Shown here in pieces: positions 25,231-33,376 of a DNA stretch of 64,000 bases; position 1 is the first letter of the stretch; each line of letters starts with the position of its first letter. Source of the stretch: a candidate division NC10 bacterium CSP1-5 (GTDB lineage: Bacteria > Methylomirabilota > Methylomirabilia > Methylomirabilales > CSP1-5). The DNA is taken from NCBI GenBank assembly GCA_001443495.1, contig LDXR01000002.1, positions 337,417 to 401,416 of the forward strand, given 5' to 3'. The notes beneath the pieces were generated by a model, which worked only from the letters and a program-made list of their open reading frames with translations, made no database searches and had not been told where the DNA came from. The position numbers were made by a program, and so were the translations under genes.

Positions 25231-25440
25231 GCGATATTTCGCGTTATCGAGTGTGTGATCGATCGGGATCTACGGTATAAAGAACTTGCTTGCCTCCTTG
25301 CCCGTGCTCGGGGCACTAGTCGAGGTAGTGAAAAGTTGAACCGGGGTGACCATAGCCTTCGCGCCCACATCGGGCTCAAGCGACGGCAGACCACAGAGCG
25401 AAACGCCTTCCCCGGTGCAGTTTGGCCGAGAAGGCGTTTT
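25231..25440 (+). ncRNA. Candidate small RNA of about 210 nt (6S-like?)
   Basis: The interval lies between a strong promoter and a Rho-independent terminator and has no credible ORF. Its ends pair: the 5' segment TGCCCGTGCTCGGG (near 25300) can pair with CTCAAGCGACGGCA (near 25374-25387) with one bulge and one mismatch on each side. That gives a long interrupted hairpin around an AT-richer centre containing TTGAACCGGGGTGACC. A long bulged rod with this kind of core recalls 6S RNA, but I cannot run a covariance model; the transcription unit is better supported than the family. Confidence 0.45.
25400..25440 (+). terminator. Rho-independent terminator
   Basis: GAAACGCCTT (25400-25409) pairs with AAGGCGTTT(T) (25431-25440), 20-odd-base loop, followed by TTTTC. 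It ends the candidate small RNA unit. Confidence 0.65.
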
Positions 25441-25518
25441 CATTTTCACAGCACCCATTCGCGGAAACCGTGACACAATGCGATCCCCTGGTTCGTCACA
25501 AACACCGGAGGGAGACTT

Positions 25519-25542
25519 TCGGTGGGCGTATCGGTGGGCGTA
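25519..25542 (+). repeat. 12-bp perfect tandem repeat
   Basis: TCGGTGGGCGTA occurs twice head to tail (25519-25530, 25531-25542), 59 bp before the cyclic-nucleotide-binding gene. It could be a regulatory site or the scar of a small duplication. The remaining bases 25441-25600 show nothing else I can assign. Confidence 0.5.
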
Positions 25543-25600
25543 AATGGTGATTGGCGAATGGGATCCGAGCTAACCTGAGCGGCAAAGGCGGAGGCGGGTC

Positions 25601-26176
25601 ATGGAAATTATCTCGAGGAAAGAGAAGATCAAGGACGGTGAAGCCATCCTAGAGGAAGGCACCTGGGCCTATTATGCCTATGTTCTGAAGGCTGGCAAGG
25701 CAAAGGTGTTCAAAAATATCGATGGCAAGCCAGTACTGTTAGGCACACTAAACCAAGGAGATATCTTCGGGGAAGTTGCCTTCCTTGGGGGAGCCAAGAG
25801 AACCGCGTCGGTGATCGCGGACGGCGATGTAGAAGTAGACATGATCCCCAGGGATAGCTTTTTCGACGCCCTGAATCAGCTGCCCCGGGGCCTGCGATCA
25901 AAGCTAAACGCCTTAGTCAGTGATCTGACATTCATGGATGAAGTCAGGGGCCGTTTAACGGCCTTCCTCCATGAACTGCAGAACGTGCGGGCGAAGATGA
26001 TCGATCTGAAGTCTTTCGAAAGAGAAGTCGAGAACATGCCCGAGCTTCTGCGCCGTGTGGTCATCGCGTTTGCTAAACGTCTCAATGCATCCGTTGAAGG
26101 CTGCACCGAACTCGGGGCCCAGGCCGAAGAAACGGTGAAGGTGATCGACTCGCTCTCGTTGCCGTTAACAAAATAA
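25601..26176 (+). CDS. Cyclic-nucleotide-binding domain protein
   Basis: A 191-residue cytosolic protein. The cNMP-binding beta-roll occupies residues 5-100, with the phosphate-binding cassette GDIFGEVAFLGGAKRTASV (Gly-Glu and Arg are the ligand contacts). Residues 110-190 are helical with no DNA-binding helix-turn-helix, so it is not a CRP-type activator. It probably signals through its helical tail. It lies upstream of a GAF kinase, a CheY-like protein and a receiver-cyclase, so it is a candidate receptor for that cyclase's product. Confidence 0.85.
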   Translation: MEIISRKEKIKDGEAILEEGTWAYYAYVLKAGKAKVFKNIDGKPVLLGTLNQGDIFGEVAFLGGAKRTASVIADGDVEVDMIPRDSFFDALNQLPRGLRSKLNALVSDLTFMDEVRGRLTAFLHELQNVRAKMIDLKSFEREVENMPELLRRVVIAFAKRLNASVEGCTELGAQAEETVKVIDSLSLPLTK

Positions 26177-26214
26177 ATGCAGCAACACCGCTGTCCTAGG
26201 CGACCCGCTTAAAG

Positions 26215-26384
26215 GTCGACTGTTCCAGCACCCGGCAAAAGGGCGGGACCGGCCTTGGGCTTGCCATGGCCAAGAAGATCATCGAGCTACATGGAGGGCG
26301 CATCTGCGTGGAGTCGAGCCCGGGACAGGGTCCATCTTCTGGCTCATGCTGCCGATTCGCGTTGAGGGGCAAACGGAGGCGTAG
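26215..26384 (+). pseudogene. 3' fragment of a histidine kinase gene
   Basis: Reads [39 protein letters not shown], then needs a one-base shift to continue as [12 protein letters not shown]...stop. This is the HATPase G2 box and end of a kinase, and closely resembles bases 28580-28752, the end of the intact kinase just downstream. No start or upstream domains remain. It looks like the leftover of a tandem kinase duplication or of recombination that also trimmed the downstream kinase's N-terminus. Confidence 0.8.
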
Positions 26385-26427
26385 GCGAGGGCGAGACCCG
26401 TCGTATGGCTGAAATAAGAGGGCTACC

Positions 26428-28752
26428 ATGAGAAACGACATCACCGAGCGCAAGATGGCGGAGGAGACCTTCCAGGTCCTATACCAGGCGAGCCTTCAGA
26501 TCCAGGAGCCGCTGGGGCTTAAAGAGCGGCTCGACCGCTTCCTCCAGACGGGCCGGGAGGTTCTCCACTTGGACCGGCTCAACATCCTTCTCGCCGATCC
26601 CAAGGGCCAGTGGCTTCAGGCGGTGGCGAGCACCGAGACTAAGGACGCTTTGGAGGCGATCCGGGTCCCGATCGGGCCGGAGGGCGGGGGGCTAGCGCAG
26701 GCCTACCTCACCCAGCAGCGGATCATCTCTGATGGCCACGCCCCGGTGCCGGAGGATTTCCGGCTCAAACCTCCCTATGACCGGATCGAGGCCTTCCGGT
26801 CTCGGGTTTTCGCCATCATACCCCTGGTCGTCCAGGGCCGGGCGATCGGGGTCCTGGGGGCGGATCGGAAGCAGAGCCGTCGGCCCTTCGAGCCGGCCAC
26901 GCTGGAGCTGCTCCAGCTCTTAGCGACCCAAGCGGCCCTAGCCATCGAACACGACCGGCTCTATGCGGCGGCCGCCCAGCAGGCGGCCCGGTGGGAGGCG
27001 CTCTTCCGGCTGGGTCAGCTCCTGAGCCGGTCCCTTGAGCTCACGGAGGTCTACCCGGCCTTTGCCGAGGCGGTTAAGGCGAACCTCCCCTACGATCGGA
27101 TCGGGGTGGTGGTGCCGGAGGGGGAGCAGCTGGTTATGGCCCTGTCGGTGGCCGAGCCGCCGCTTCCCTCCTGGCAGGGGGCGTCATGGCTCCAGACGGA
27201 GGGGACCGCCGTCGGGTGGGTGCTGGACCAGAAGAGCCCCCGCGTCGTCCGAGATCTGGCGACGGAGCAGACCTTTTCGGATGAGGGGTTTATCGCCCGA
27301 GAGGGGGTCCGCGCGACCCTGATGCTCCCCTTGCTGGTCGGGGGGGAGGCAGTCGGGGTCTTCTTCCTGGACAGCCGGACACCGGGCGCCTATGCGGAGC
27401 GGGACCTGGAGCTGCTGGGCCCCTTGGCCGAAAAGCTTGCCCTTGCCCTCCAGAACGCCCGCCTGTTCCAGGAGCTGCAAGCGCGGACCCGCGAACTGGC
27501 TCGATCCGTGGAGGAACTGAAAGCCTTGGGGGAGGTCGGCCAGGCGGTCAGCTCCACCCTGGACCTCCAGAAGGTACTCACTACGATCGTTGCCCATGCG
27601 GTTCAGCTCTCGGGCACAGACGGGGGGGCGATCTATGAGTTCGATGAGACAACCCAGGAGTTCCAGCTCCGGGCGACCCATCAGACGAGCCAGGAACTGA
27701 TCGAGGCACTCCGAGAGGCGCGGATCGGCCTCGGGGGACACACCACCATGGGTCGCGCGGCCCTGAACCGTGTGGCGGTGCAGATCCCGGACATCCTGAA
27801 CGAGCCAGCCTATCCCTTTCGGGAGACCATGGAGCGGGCCGGTTACAGGGCCTTGCTGGCGGTCCCGCTCCTGCGCGAGGACCGAATCATCGGGGCGCTG
27901 ATCGTCCGGCGAAGGGCGCCTGGCCAGTTCCCAAAGGAAACGGCGGACCTCCTTCAGACGTTCGCGACCCAGTCCGTCCTCGCCATCCAGAACGCGCGGC
28001 TCTTCCGCGAGATCGAGGACAAGAGCCGCCAGCTCGAGGCCGCCAGCCGCCACAAGTCCCAGTTCCTCGCCAACATGAGCCACGAGCTCCGGACTCCGCT
28101 GAACGCCATCCTGGGCTACACCGAGCTGATCCTGGACAACATCTACGGCGAGGTGCCCGGGAAGATCCGGGACATCCTGGAGCGCCTGGGCAAAAGTGGG
28201 CGCCATCTCCTCGGCCTGATCAACGACGTCCTCGATCTGTCCAAGATCGAGGCGGGGCAGCTCACGCTCTCCCTGACCGACTACTCCATGAAGGAGGTCG
28301 TGCAGATGGTCATCACTGCGGTGGAATCCTTGGCGGCGGAGAAGAGCCTCGCGCTGAAGGTCGCGCTGCCGCCGGACCTGCCCCTGGGCAGAGGCGACGA
28401 ACGGCGGCTCACCCAGGTGCTCCTCAATCTCGTCGGCAATGCGATTAAGTTCACCGCGGTCGGCGAGGTCCGGGTGGAGGTGCGGGCATCCGACGGGGCC
28501 TTCCTGGTCTCGGTGGCCGACACCGGCCCGGGCATCGCAGAGGCCGACCAGCAAAAGATCTTCGAAGAGTTCCAGCAGGTCGACAGTTCCAGCACGCGGC
28601 AAAAGGGCGGGACCGGCCTCGGTCTCGCCATCGCCAAGAAGATCATCGAGCTCCATGCAGGGCACATCGGGGTGGAGTCGAGCCTCGGGAAAGGATCCAC
28701 GTTCTGGTTCTCGCTGCCGATTCGCGTCGAGCGACGGCCGGAGGCGACATGA
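26428..28752 (+). CDS. Multi-GAF sensor histidine kinase
   Basis: A 774-residue soluble kinase. It opens with [16 protein letters not shown], the typical end of a PAS/PAC module, but the rest of the PAS domain is absent. Three GAF domains follow (about 20-185, 190-345, 370-530). HisKA has its acceptor in [19 protein letters not shown] (near residue 556), and HATPase has [30 protein letters not shown] and [13 protein letters not shown]. No transmembrane segments. Stop overlaps the CheY-like gene. The truncated PAS and the kinase fragment upstream suggest a rearranged locus. Start codon is less certain than the domains. Confidence 0.9.
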   Translation: MRNDITERKMAEETFQVLYQASLQIQEPLGLKERLDRFLQTGREVLHLDRLNILLADPKGQWLQAVASTETKDALEAIRVPIGPEGGGLAQAYLTQQRIISDGHAPVPEDFRLKPPYDRIEAFRSRVFAIIPLVVQGRAIGVLGADRKQSRRPFEPATLELLQLLATQAALAIEHDRLYAAAAQQAARWEALFRLGQLLSRSLELTEVYPAFAEAVKANLPYDRIGVVVPEGEQLVMALSVAEPPLPSWQGASWLQTEGTAVGWVLDQKSPRVVRDLATEQTFSDEGFIAREGVRATLMLPLLVGGEAVGVFFLDSRTPGAYAERDLELLGPLAEKLALALQNARLFQELQARTRELARSVEELKALGEVGQAVSSTLDLQKVLTTIVAHAVQLSGTDGGAIYEFDETTQEFQLRATHQTSQELIEALREARIGLGGHTTMGRAALNRVAVQIPDILNEPAYPFRETMERAGYRALLAVPLLREDRIIGALIVRRRAPGQFPKETADLLQTFATQSVLAIQNARLFREIEDKSRQLEAASRHKSQFLANMSHELRTPLNAILGYTELILDNIYGEVPGKIRDILERLGKSGRHLLGLINDVLDLSKIEAGQLTLSLTDYSMKEVVQMVITAVESLAAEKSLALKVALPPDLPLGRGDERRLTQVLLNLVGNAIKFTAVGEVRVEVRASDGAFLVSVADTGPGIAEADQQKIFEEFQQVDSSSTRQKGGTGLGLAIAKKIIELHAGHIGVESSLGKGSTFWFSLPIRVERRPEAT

Positions 28753-29114
28753 GCAAGCGGATCCTGGTGATCGAGGACCAAGAGGATAACCGGCGCATCG
28801 TGCGCGACCTCCTGACGAGCGTCGGCTATGAGCTGATCGAGGCGGTCACCGGGGAAGAGGGGGTGGCCATGGCGGAGATGCATCGCCCCGAGCTGATCCT
28901 CATGGACATCGAGCTCCCGGGCCTTGACGGGTACGAGGCGACGCGTCGGATTAAGGCCAACCCGGCACTGCGCCAGATCCCGATCATCGTGGTGACCTCG
29001 TATGCGCTGAGCGGCGACGATATCAAGGCGCACGACGCCGGCTGCGATGCCTACATCGCGAAGCCCTTCAGCCCGCGGGTCCTCTTGGCGAAGATCCGCG
29101 AGTACGTCCCTTAG
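28749..29114 (+). CDS. CheY-like single-domain response regulator
   Basis: A 121-residue receiver: IEDQEDN acidic pair, phospho-Asp in LILMDIELPGLDG, VVTSYALSGDD, and Lys in YIAKPFSP. Its start overlaps the GAF kinase stop by 4 bp, so it is the kinase's likely first target. No output domain; it may relay phosphate to the next gene product or act by protein contact, as in DivK-type regulators. Confidence 0.92.
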   Translation: MSKRILVIEDQEDNRRIVRDLLTSVGYELIEAVTGEEGVAMAEMHRPELILMDIELPGLDGYEATRRIKANPALRQIPIIVVTSYALSGDDIKAHDAGCDAYIAKPFSPRVLLAKIREYVP

Positions 29115-29132
29115 GCGATTCCTCGGGAACTC

Positions 29133-30272
29133 ATGGTGAGAACGCCGCCACAAATCCTCATCGCGGACGACAACCCCGAGAACCTGGACATCTTCCAGAC
29201 TCGCCTCGCCGTCCACGGCTACGAGATCCTCACGGCGACCGACGGGGAACAGGCGCTTGCTATCGCCCGAGAGAAGCAGCCAGACTTGATCTTGCTGGAC
29301 GTTATGATGCCCAAGATGGACGGGATCGAGGTCTGCCGACGCCTCAAAGCAGACCCCTCCTTCCCGTTTGTACCGATCATCATGATCACCGCGAAGGCGG
29401 GCTCGCAGGACGTCGTCGCTGGCCTCGAGGCGGGCGCCGACGAATACTTGACGAAGCCCGTGGACCATACGGCGCTGGTCGCCAGGGTCAAGTCGGTGCT
29501 GCGGATCAAGGCGCTCCACGATAGCGTCCAGGAGCAGGCCGCTCAACTCGAAGCTCAGACGGTTCAGCTCGCAGAGTGGAACAGGACCCTGGAGCAACGG
29601 GTCCAGGAGCAGGTGGCCCAGCTCGAGCGCCTAGGGCGGCTCAAGCGTTTTTTCTCGCCCCAGCTTGCCGAGCTGATCGTGGCTGGCGGGGCCGAGGACC
29701 CCCTCAAGAGCCACCGTCGGGAGGTGACGGTGGCCTTCCTGGATCTCCGGGGCTTTACCGCCTTCGCCGAGACCTCCGAGCCCGAGGAGGTCATGGGGGT
29801 CCTCCGGGAGTACCATGCCGAGATGGGCAAGCTGATCCTCGCCTACGAGGGGACCCTCGAGCGCTTCACCGGCGACGGTATGATGATCTTCTTCAACGAC
29901 CCGGTACCCACGCCGAACCCGGCGGAACGGGCGATTCGCATGGCGCTGGCGATGCGGGACCGCGTGGCGGAGCTGATCGTCAAATGGCGCAAGCGAGGGT
30001 ACGAGCTCGACTTCGGCGTCGGCATTGCCCAGGGCTACGCGACTATCGGCGCCATCGGCTTCGAGGGACGCTGGGACTACGGAGCGATCGGCACGGTCAC
30101 CAACCTCGCCGCGCGCCTCTGCGGCGAGGCCAAACCCGGCCAGATTCTGATCCCGCAGCGCCTCTTGGGAACGGTGGAAGCGCTGATAGAGGTGGAGCCC
30201 GTCGGCGAGCTCACCCTGAAGGGTTTCCAGCGCCCCGTCACCACCTACAACGTCCTGCGCCTGAAAGCGTAA
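29133..30272 (+). CDS. Receiver-adenylate/guanylate cyclase response regulator
   Basis: A 379-residue protein. The receiver (about 5-125) has IADDNPEN, LDVMMPKMDG and YLTKPVDH. A coiled coil (130-175, Q/E-rich) leads to a class III nucleotide cyclase domain (about 190-375). Catalytic features are VAFLDLRGFTAFAE (first metal Asp), ERFTGDGMMIFFNDP (second metal Asp), DFGVGIAQGYATIGAIGF, and GTVTNLAARL with Asn and Arg transition-state residues. Phosphorylation probably controls cyclase dimerisation. It ends 44 bp before fhcB, which may be cotranscribed. Confidence 0.9.
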   Translation: MVRTPPQILIADDNPENLDIFQTRLAVHGYEILTATDGEQALAIAREKQPDLILLDVMMPKMDGIEVCRRLKADPSFPFVPIIMITAKAGSQDVVAGLEAGADEYLTKPVDHTALVARVKSVLRIKALHDSVQEQAAQLEAQTVQLAEWNRTLEQRVQEQVAQLERLGRLKRFFSPQLAELIVAGGAEDPLKSHRREVTVAFLDLRGFTAFAETSEPEEVMGVLREYHAEMGKLILAYEGTLERFTGDGMMIFFNDPVPTPNPAERAIRMALAMRDRVAELIVKWRKRGYELDFGVGIAQGYATIGAIGFEGRWDYGAIGTVTNLAARLCGEAKPGQILIPQRLLGTVEALIEVEPVGELTLKGFQRPVTTYNVLRLKA

Positions 30273-30316
30273 AGGCCAGCCCTGCCTGTCTCACATCCTC
30301 TCCGGAAGAAGAACTG

Positions 30317-31738
30317 ATGATGAATGCCGTCCAGAGCGAAGGCCAGTCTGGTCGGGGGCCTGATCCCCAGAGGACGGGACCGATCGTCGTTCGGGACGTC
30401 ATCTGTCCTGGGTGCGCCGATCTGTGCGATGATCTGGAGCTCACCATTGAGGGGGATCGGATTGTCGGCATGCAGATCGACTGTCCAGGGGCCCGGGAAT
30501 TTTTTCTGGATTACCGGATAGAGCAAATAAGCCCCATAGTACGGGGGAACGAGGTCACGTCGGAGGAGGCGTTGGAGGAGGCCGCGAGGATTCTCGCCAA
30601 AGCGCGATACCCTCTCATCATGGGACTCAGCGCGACCGCCGCCGAGGCGCAGCGCCGGGCCGTCGAGCTGGCTGAGGCTCTCGGCGGTTGCCTCGATGTC
30701 CCCTATTCCGCCTTTTACGGCGCGAGGGCGCTGGCCCTCCAGGAAGTTGGGGAGTCGACGTGCACCTTGGGCGAGGTCAAGAACCGGGCCGATCTGGTCG
30801 TCTTCTGGGGCTCGGAGCCCCGTGACACGCATCCTCGCCATTTGGCCCGGTATGCAGTCCATCCGCCTGGGATGTTTCTGCCTCATGGCCGGACAGATCG
30901 AACACTCATCGTCGTGGATGTGCGACAGACCCCCACGGCCGAGGAGGCCGACCTCTTTCTCGAGGTGCGCCCCGGCGAGGATTATGAGATTCTCACCGCA
31001 CTCCGGGCCAGGCTGAAAGGGAGGGAGCTGGACAGGGCCGAGGTCGCCGGCGTCCCTCTCAAGGAGCTGGAATCCCTCCTCGCGCGGATGAAGCGGTGCC
31101 GGTACGGGATCGTCTTTTACGGGACAGGCCTCAGCATGTCCCGGGGCTGGGAGCAAAACATCCACGAGCTCCTGCTCCTCGTGAGGGAGCTGAATGCCTT
31201 TACGCGATTCTCTGTGATGGCGATGCGGGGGCCGTTAGCCCACGGGAACGCGGCCGGGGCCTTCAAGGTCCTTTCCTGGCAAACGGGATACCCTTTCGCT
31301 CTGAGCTTTGCCCGCGGCTTTCCCCAGTACAACCCTGGTGAGTTCACCGCCTCCGAGCTCCTGGACAGGGGAGAGGTTGACGCCGCCCTCGTGGTCGGCG
31401 CCGATGCGTTGAGTTTTCTTCCCCCCCGGGCGGCTGCTGCCTTGAGAGAGCTTCCGACCATCGTTCTGGCCCCCCGGCTCCACGCGACGGCCCAGATCGC
31501 CACGGTCTTCTTCCCGACGGCCACCTACGGGATTGGCGCGAAGGGCACCATGTTCCGCATCGATCGGATCCCGCTCCGGGCGCGGCGGGTGGTTGATTCT
31601 CCTCTCCCCACCGACGAAGCGGTCTTGCTTGAGCTTCTCTCCCGCCTCCGGGATCGCCATGTGAATTTGGCGCCCACGGCGAGAGATGAGCTCCGAGTGT
31701 CCCTCCGGCACTTGAAAGAGATGAGAGGCCTGCGTTGA
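30317..31738 (+). CDS. fhcB: Formyltransferase/hydrolase complex subunit B
   Basis: A 473-residue homologue of formylmethanofuran dehydrogenase subunit B. In bacteria FhcABCD hydrolyses formyl-methanofuran to formate, the last H4MPT-path step, without redox chemistry. Seen: VRDVICPGCADLCDDLELTIEGDRI (split as ICPGCADLC and DDLELTIEGDRI), SGAREFF-like PGAREFFLDY, LVVFWGSEPRDTHPRH, and GAKGTMFRIDRIPL near the end. ATG 30317 follows GGAAGAAGAA. fhcA, fhcC and fhcD are not in the window, so this is either an orphan or the genes are split in the genome. Confidence 0.88.
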   Translation: MMNAVQSEGQSGRGPDPQRTGPIVVRDVICPGCADLCDDLELTIEGDRIVGMQIDCPGAREFFLDYRIEQISPIVRGNEVTSEEALEEAARILAKARYPLIMGLSATAAEAQRRAVELAEALGGCLDVPYSAFYGARALALQEVGESTCTLGEVKNRADLVVFWGSEPRDTHPRHLARYAVHPPGMFLPHGRTDRTLIVVDVRQTPTAEEADLFLEVRPGEDYEILTALRARLKGRELDRAEVAGVPLKELESLLARMKRCRYGIVFYGTGLSMSRGWEQNIHELLLLVRELNAFTRFSVMAMRGPLAHGNAAGAFKVLSWQTGYPFALSFARGFPQYNPGEFTASELLDRGEVDAALVVGADALSFLPPRAAAALRELPTIVLAPRLHATAQIATVFFPTATYGIGAKGTMFRIDRIPLRARRVVDSPLPTDEAVLLELLSRLRDRHVNLAPTARDELRVSLRHLKEMRGLR

Positions 31739-31791
31739 AGCATTCCGGCAATCCGCGCCGGGCGGACCTCTTCGGGCCATGAAAAAGACTC

Positions 31792-31823
31792 TTGATCCTT
31801 ACCTCTAGGGCAAGGTTTACCCT
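31792..31823 (+). promoter_or_regulatory. MerR-type promoter with operator in 20-bp spacer
   Basis: -35 TTGATC (31792-31797) and -10 TACCCT (31818-31823) are separated by 20 bp, the over-long spacer used by MerR activators. Inside lies the dyad CCTTACC-TCTAG-GGCAAGG (31797-31815, one mismatch), close to copper/mercury MerR operators. It precedes the merR gene itself, indicating autoregulation. Confidence 0.7.
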
Positions 31824-31843
31824 GGCATCCGGGAGGAAACAAA

Positions 31844-32383
31844 ATGGGCGAAGGGACGCTCAGCATCCGGCAGGTAGCCCAGAAAGCGGGAGTCTCGTCG
31901 AAGACCCTCCGCTATTGGGAGTCCCAGGGGCTCATTGCCCCGGCCGGGCGGACGCATACCAACTACCGCCGTTACACGCAGGCCCACCTAGAGCGGGTCC
32001 TTTTCATCCGGAAGGCCCAGAGCCTCGGTTTCACGCTGGCCGAGATACGACAGGTGTTCGAGCTCGCCCGGTCCCGACAGGCTCCCTGCGACGCCGTCAT
32101 CCGATGGGCGGGAGAGAAGGCCCGCGAATTAGAAGGGCAGATCCGGATGCTACAGGATCTAAAGGCGCGGCTTCAAAGGTATCGGCGACGTTGGGTGGCG
32201 GAAAAGAGGCCCTCTACCCTCGGCCCGGATGAGGTCTGCCGATGCATCGAGTCGGTCGCTCTCGAGGACCTGCGCGAACCCCTATCGCCCCTTCCCGGAA
32301 AAGGAGGTGAAAAAAGTGGAAGCCAAACAGATCGTGAGTCTTTGCCCCGCCTGCGACGCCTGTCCGGTCGTCGAGGTCTATGA
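31844..32383 (+). CDS. MerR-family metal-type regulator
   Basis: A 179-residue regulator. The N-terminal winged helix reads LSIRQVAQKAGVSSKTLRYWESQGLI, with YRRYTQ and VLFIRKAQSLGFTLAEI following, then a long dimerisation helix. Cys at about residue 81 (APCDAV) and the pair EVCRC (about 128-130) resemble the sensor cysteines of MerR/ZntR-type proteins, though the middle Cys group is missing. The C-terminal 35 residues are extra and overlap the small downstream gene. Shine-Dalgarno GGGAGGAAA. Likely a thiophilic-metal or thiol-stress sensor controlling its own two-gene operon. Confidence 0.85.
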   Translation: MGEGTLSIRQVAQKAGVSSKTLRYWESQGLIAPAGRTHTNYRRYTQAHLERVLFIRKAQSLGFTLAEIRQVFELARSRQAPCDAVIRWAGEKARELEGQIRMLQDLKARLQRYRRRWVAEKRPSTLGPDEVCRCIESVALEDLREPLSPLPGKGGEKSGSQTDRESLPRLRRLSGRRGL

Positions 32384-32489
32384 GGAGGGAGTCCGGATAG
32401 GTGAGGCAAACAATCAGGTGGACCTCGCCAAGGCCGCGTGGAACGCCCTCGTCGAGGCGATCCTGGAGAATAAACTGACCAAACTTTGA
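32316..32489 (+). CDS. 57-residue CxxCxxC mini-protein
   Basis: Starts at GTG 32316, seven bases after a full AAGGAGGTGA Shine-Dalgarno embedded in the end of merR. Sequence begins MEAKQIVSLCPACDACPVVEV; Cys residues 10, 13 and 16 form CPACDAC, a possible soft-metal or Fe-S ligand set. The rest is an acidic helix (NQVDLAKAAWNALVEAI). I recognise no family. Coupling to a MerR regulator suggests a metal chaperone or sink. A terminator follows. Confidence 0.75.
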   Translation: MEAKQIVSLCPACDACPVVEVYEEGVRIGEANNQVDLAKAAWNALVEAILENKLTKL

Positions 32490-32520
32490 CGGCCAGGATT
32501 GGGGCGAGACAAATCACTTA

Positions 32521-32557
32521 AACGCCCTCCCCGTCTAATGTGGGCTGGGAGGGCGTT
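32521..32557 (+). terminator. Rho-independent terminator after merR operon
   Basis: AACGCCCTCCC (32521-32531) pairs perfectly with GGGAGGGCGTT (32547-32557), followed by TT. Reading from the minus strand, the same hairpin also lies beyond the permease gene end (32585), so it may be bidirectional. Confidence 0.85.
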
Positions 32558-32584
32558 TTGCTTCATCGATCCCACGAAAGGGGG

Positions 32585-33376
32585 TTAGCGGGCGGCGAGA
32601 CGGACCAGGCGAGCCTCCTTGTCGAAGAGACTCGTCGCCGCGGCGATGGTGACGGCGGAGAAGGCCACGAGCACGCCGAGATTCGAGGCCAGGGGGAAGT
32701 CCGGGCCGAGGGTCATCGCCTCGACGGGGAGGAGGGCGTGCTTGAACAGATCAATCCCGTAGGCGAGGGGATTGACATAAATTACCCACTGGAGCGTGGC
32801 CGGGAGGAGCTTCACCGGATAGAGGCCGCCGCTCAGGAAGAACATGGGGAAGACGACGAAGTTCATCACCCCCGCGAAGTTTTCCAGGGAGTCAATGCGG
32901 GAGGCGAGGAGCATCCCCACCCCCGTAATGGCCACTGCCGTCAGCAGCACATAGACGGTGAGCAGGAGGATCTGCCCGAGCCCCAAGGGAAGGCCGATCA
33001 GCGGCGCCAGGCAGAGGAGGATGGCTGCCTGGAAGAGGGAGAGCAGCGAGCCGCTCGCGACCTTGGCGCTCACGATCGTGAGCCGCGAGATGGGCGCCAC
33101 GAGGATGAGGCGCATCACGCCGAACTCCCGGTCATAGACGGTCGACAACGCGGAATGAATGGAGCTGAAGAGCACGACCATCCCGAGGACGCCGGGGAAG
33201 AGGAACTGCAGGTACGAGACCCCGGCGGGTGTCTCGACGATCCGGGTGATACCGGTCCCCAGGATGAAGAGCCACAGCAGGGGCCGGGCGAGCGCGCTGA
33301 GGAGGCGTCCGCGCTGCCGGAAAAATCGCTTGAATTCCCGGACGACAATGCTCTGAATGGGGCGGAGCGGGATCAT
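32585..33376 (-). CDS. ABC-2 type transporter permease
   Basis: A 263-residue inner-membrane permease with about six hydrophobic segments: cytoplasmic start PIQSIVVREFKRFFRQR, then LLWLFILGTGI, FPGVLGMVVLFSSIHSA, ILLCLAPLIGLPLGL, VMNFVVFPMFFLSGGLYPV and the C-terminal NLGVLVAFSAVTIAAA. The family signature AxxREFG (STVYDREFGVMRLILVAP) is present. ATGA overlap with the ATPase gene. Together they form an exporter; resemblance to the PedC-type permease of PQQ-alcohol dehydrogenase systems is possible, given the aldehyde dehydrogenase in the same operon. Confidence 0.87.
   Translation of the reverse strand: MIPLRPIQSIVVREFKRFFRQRGRLLSALARPLLWLFILGTGITRIVETPAGVSYLQFLFPGVLGMVVLFSSIHSALSTVYDREFGVMRLILVAPISRLTIVSAKVASGSLLSLFQAAILLCLAPLIGLPLGLGQILLLTVYVLLTAVAITGVGMLLASRIDSLENFAGVMNFVVFPMFFLSGGLYPVKLLPATLQWVIYVNPLAYGIDLFKHALLPVEAMTLGPDFPLASNLGVLVAFSAVTIAAATSLFDKEARLVRLAAR

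Noticed and set aside
25171-25473. 100-codon open frame in the 25.0-25.6 kb gap
   Set aside because: It contains the promoter and terminator of the candidate RNA unit, has no Shine-Dalgarno and no domain-like composition.
29576-30316. Long frame upstream of fhcB in the same reading frame
   Set aside because: It is an out-of-frame, Arg/Gly-rich shadow of the cyclase gene; fhcB homology starts only after 30317.
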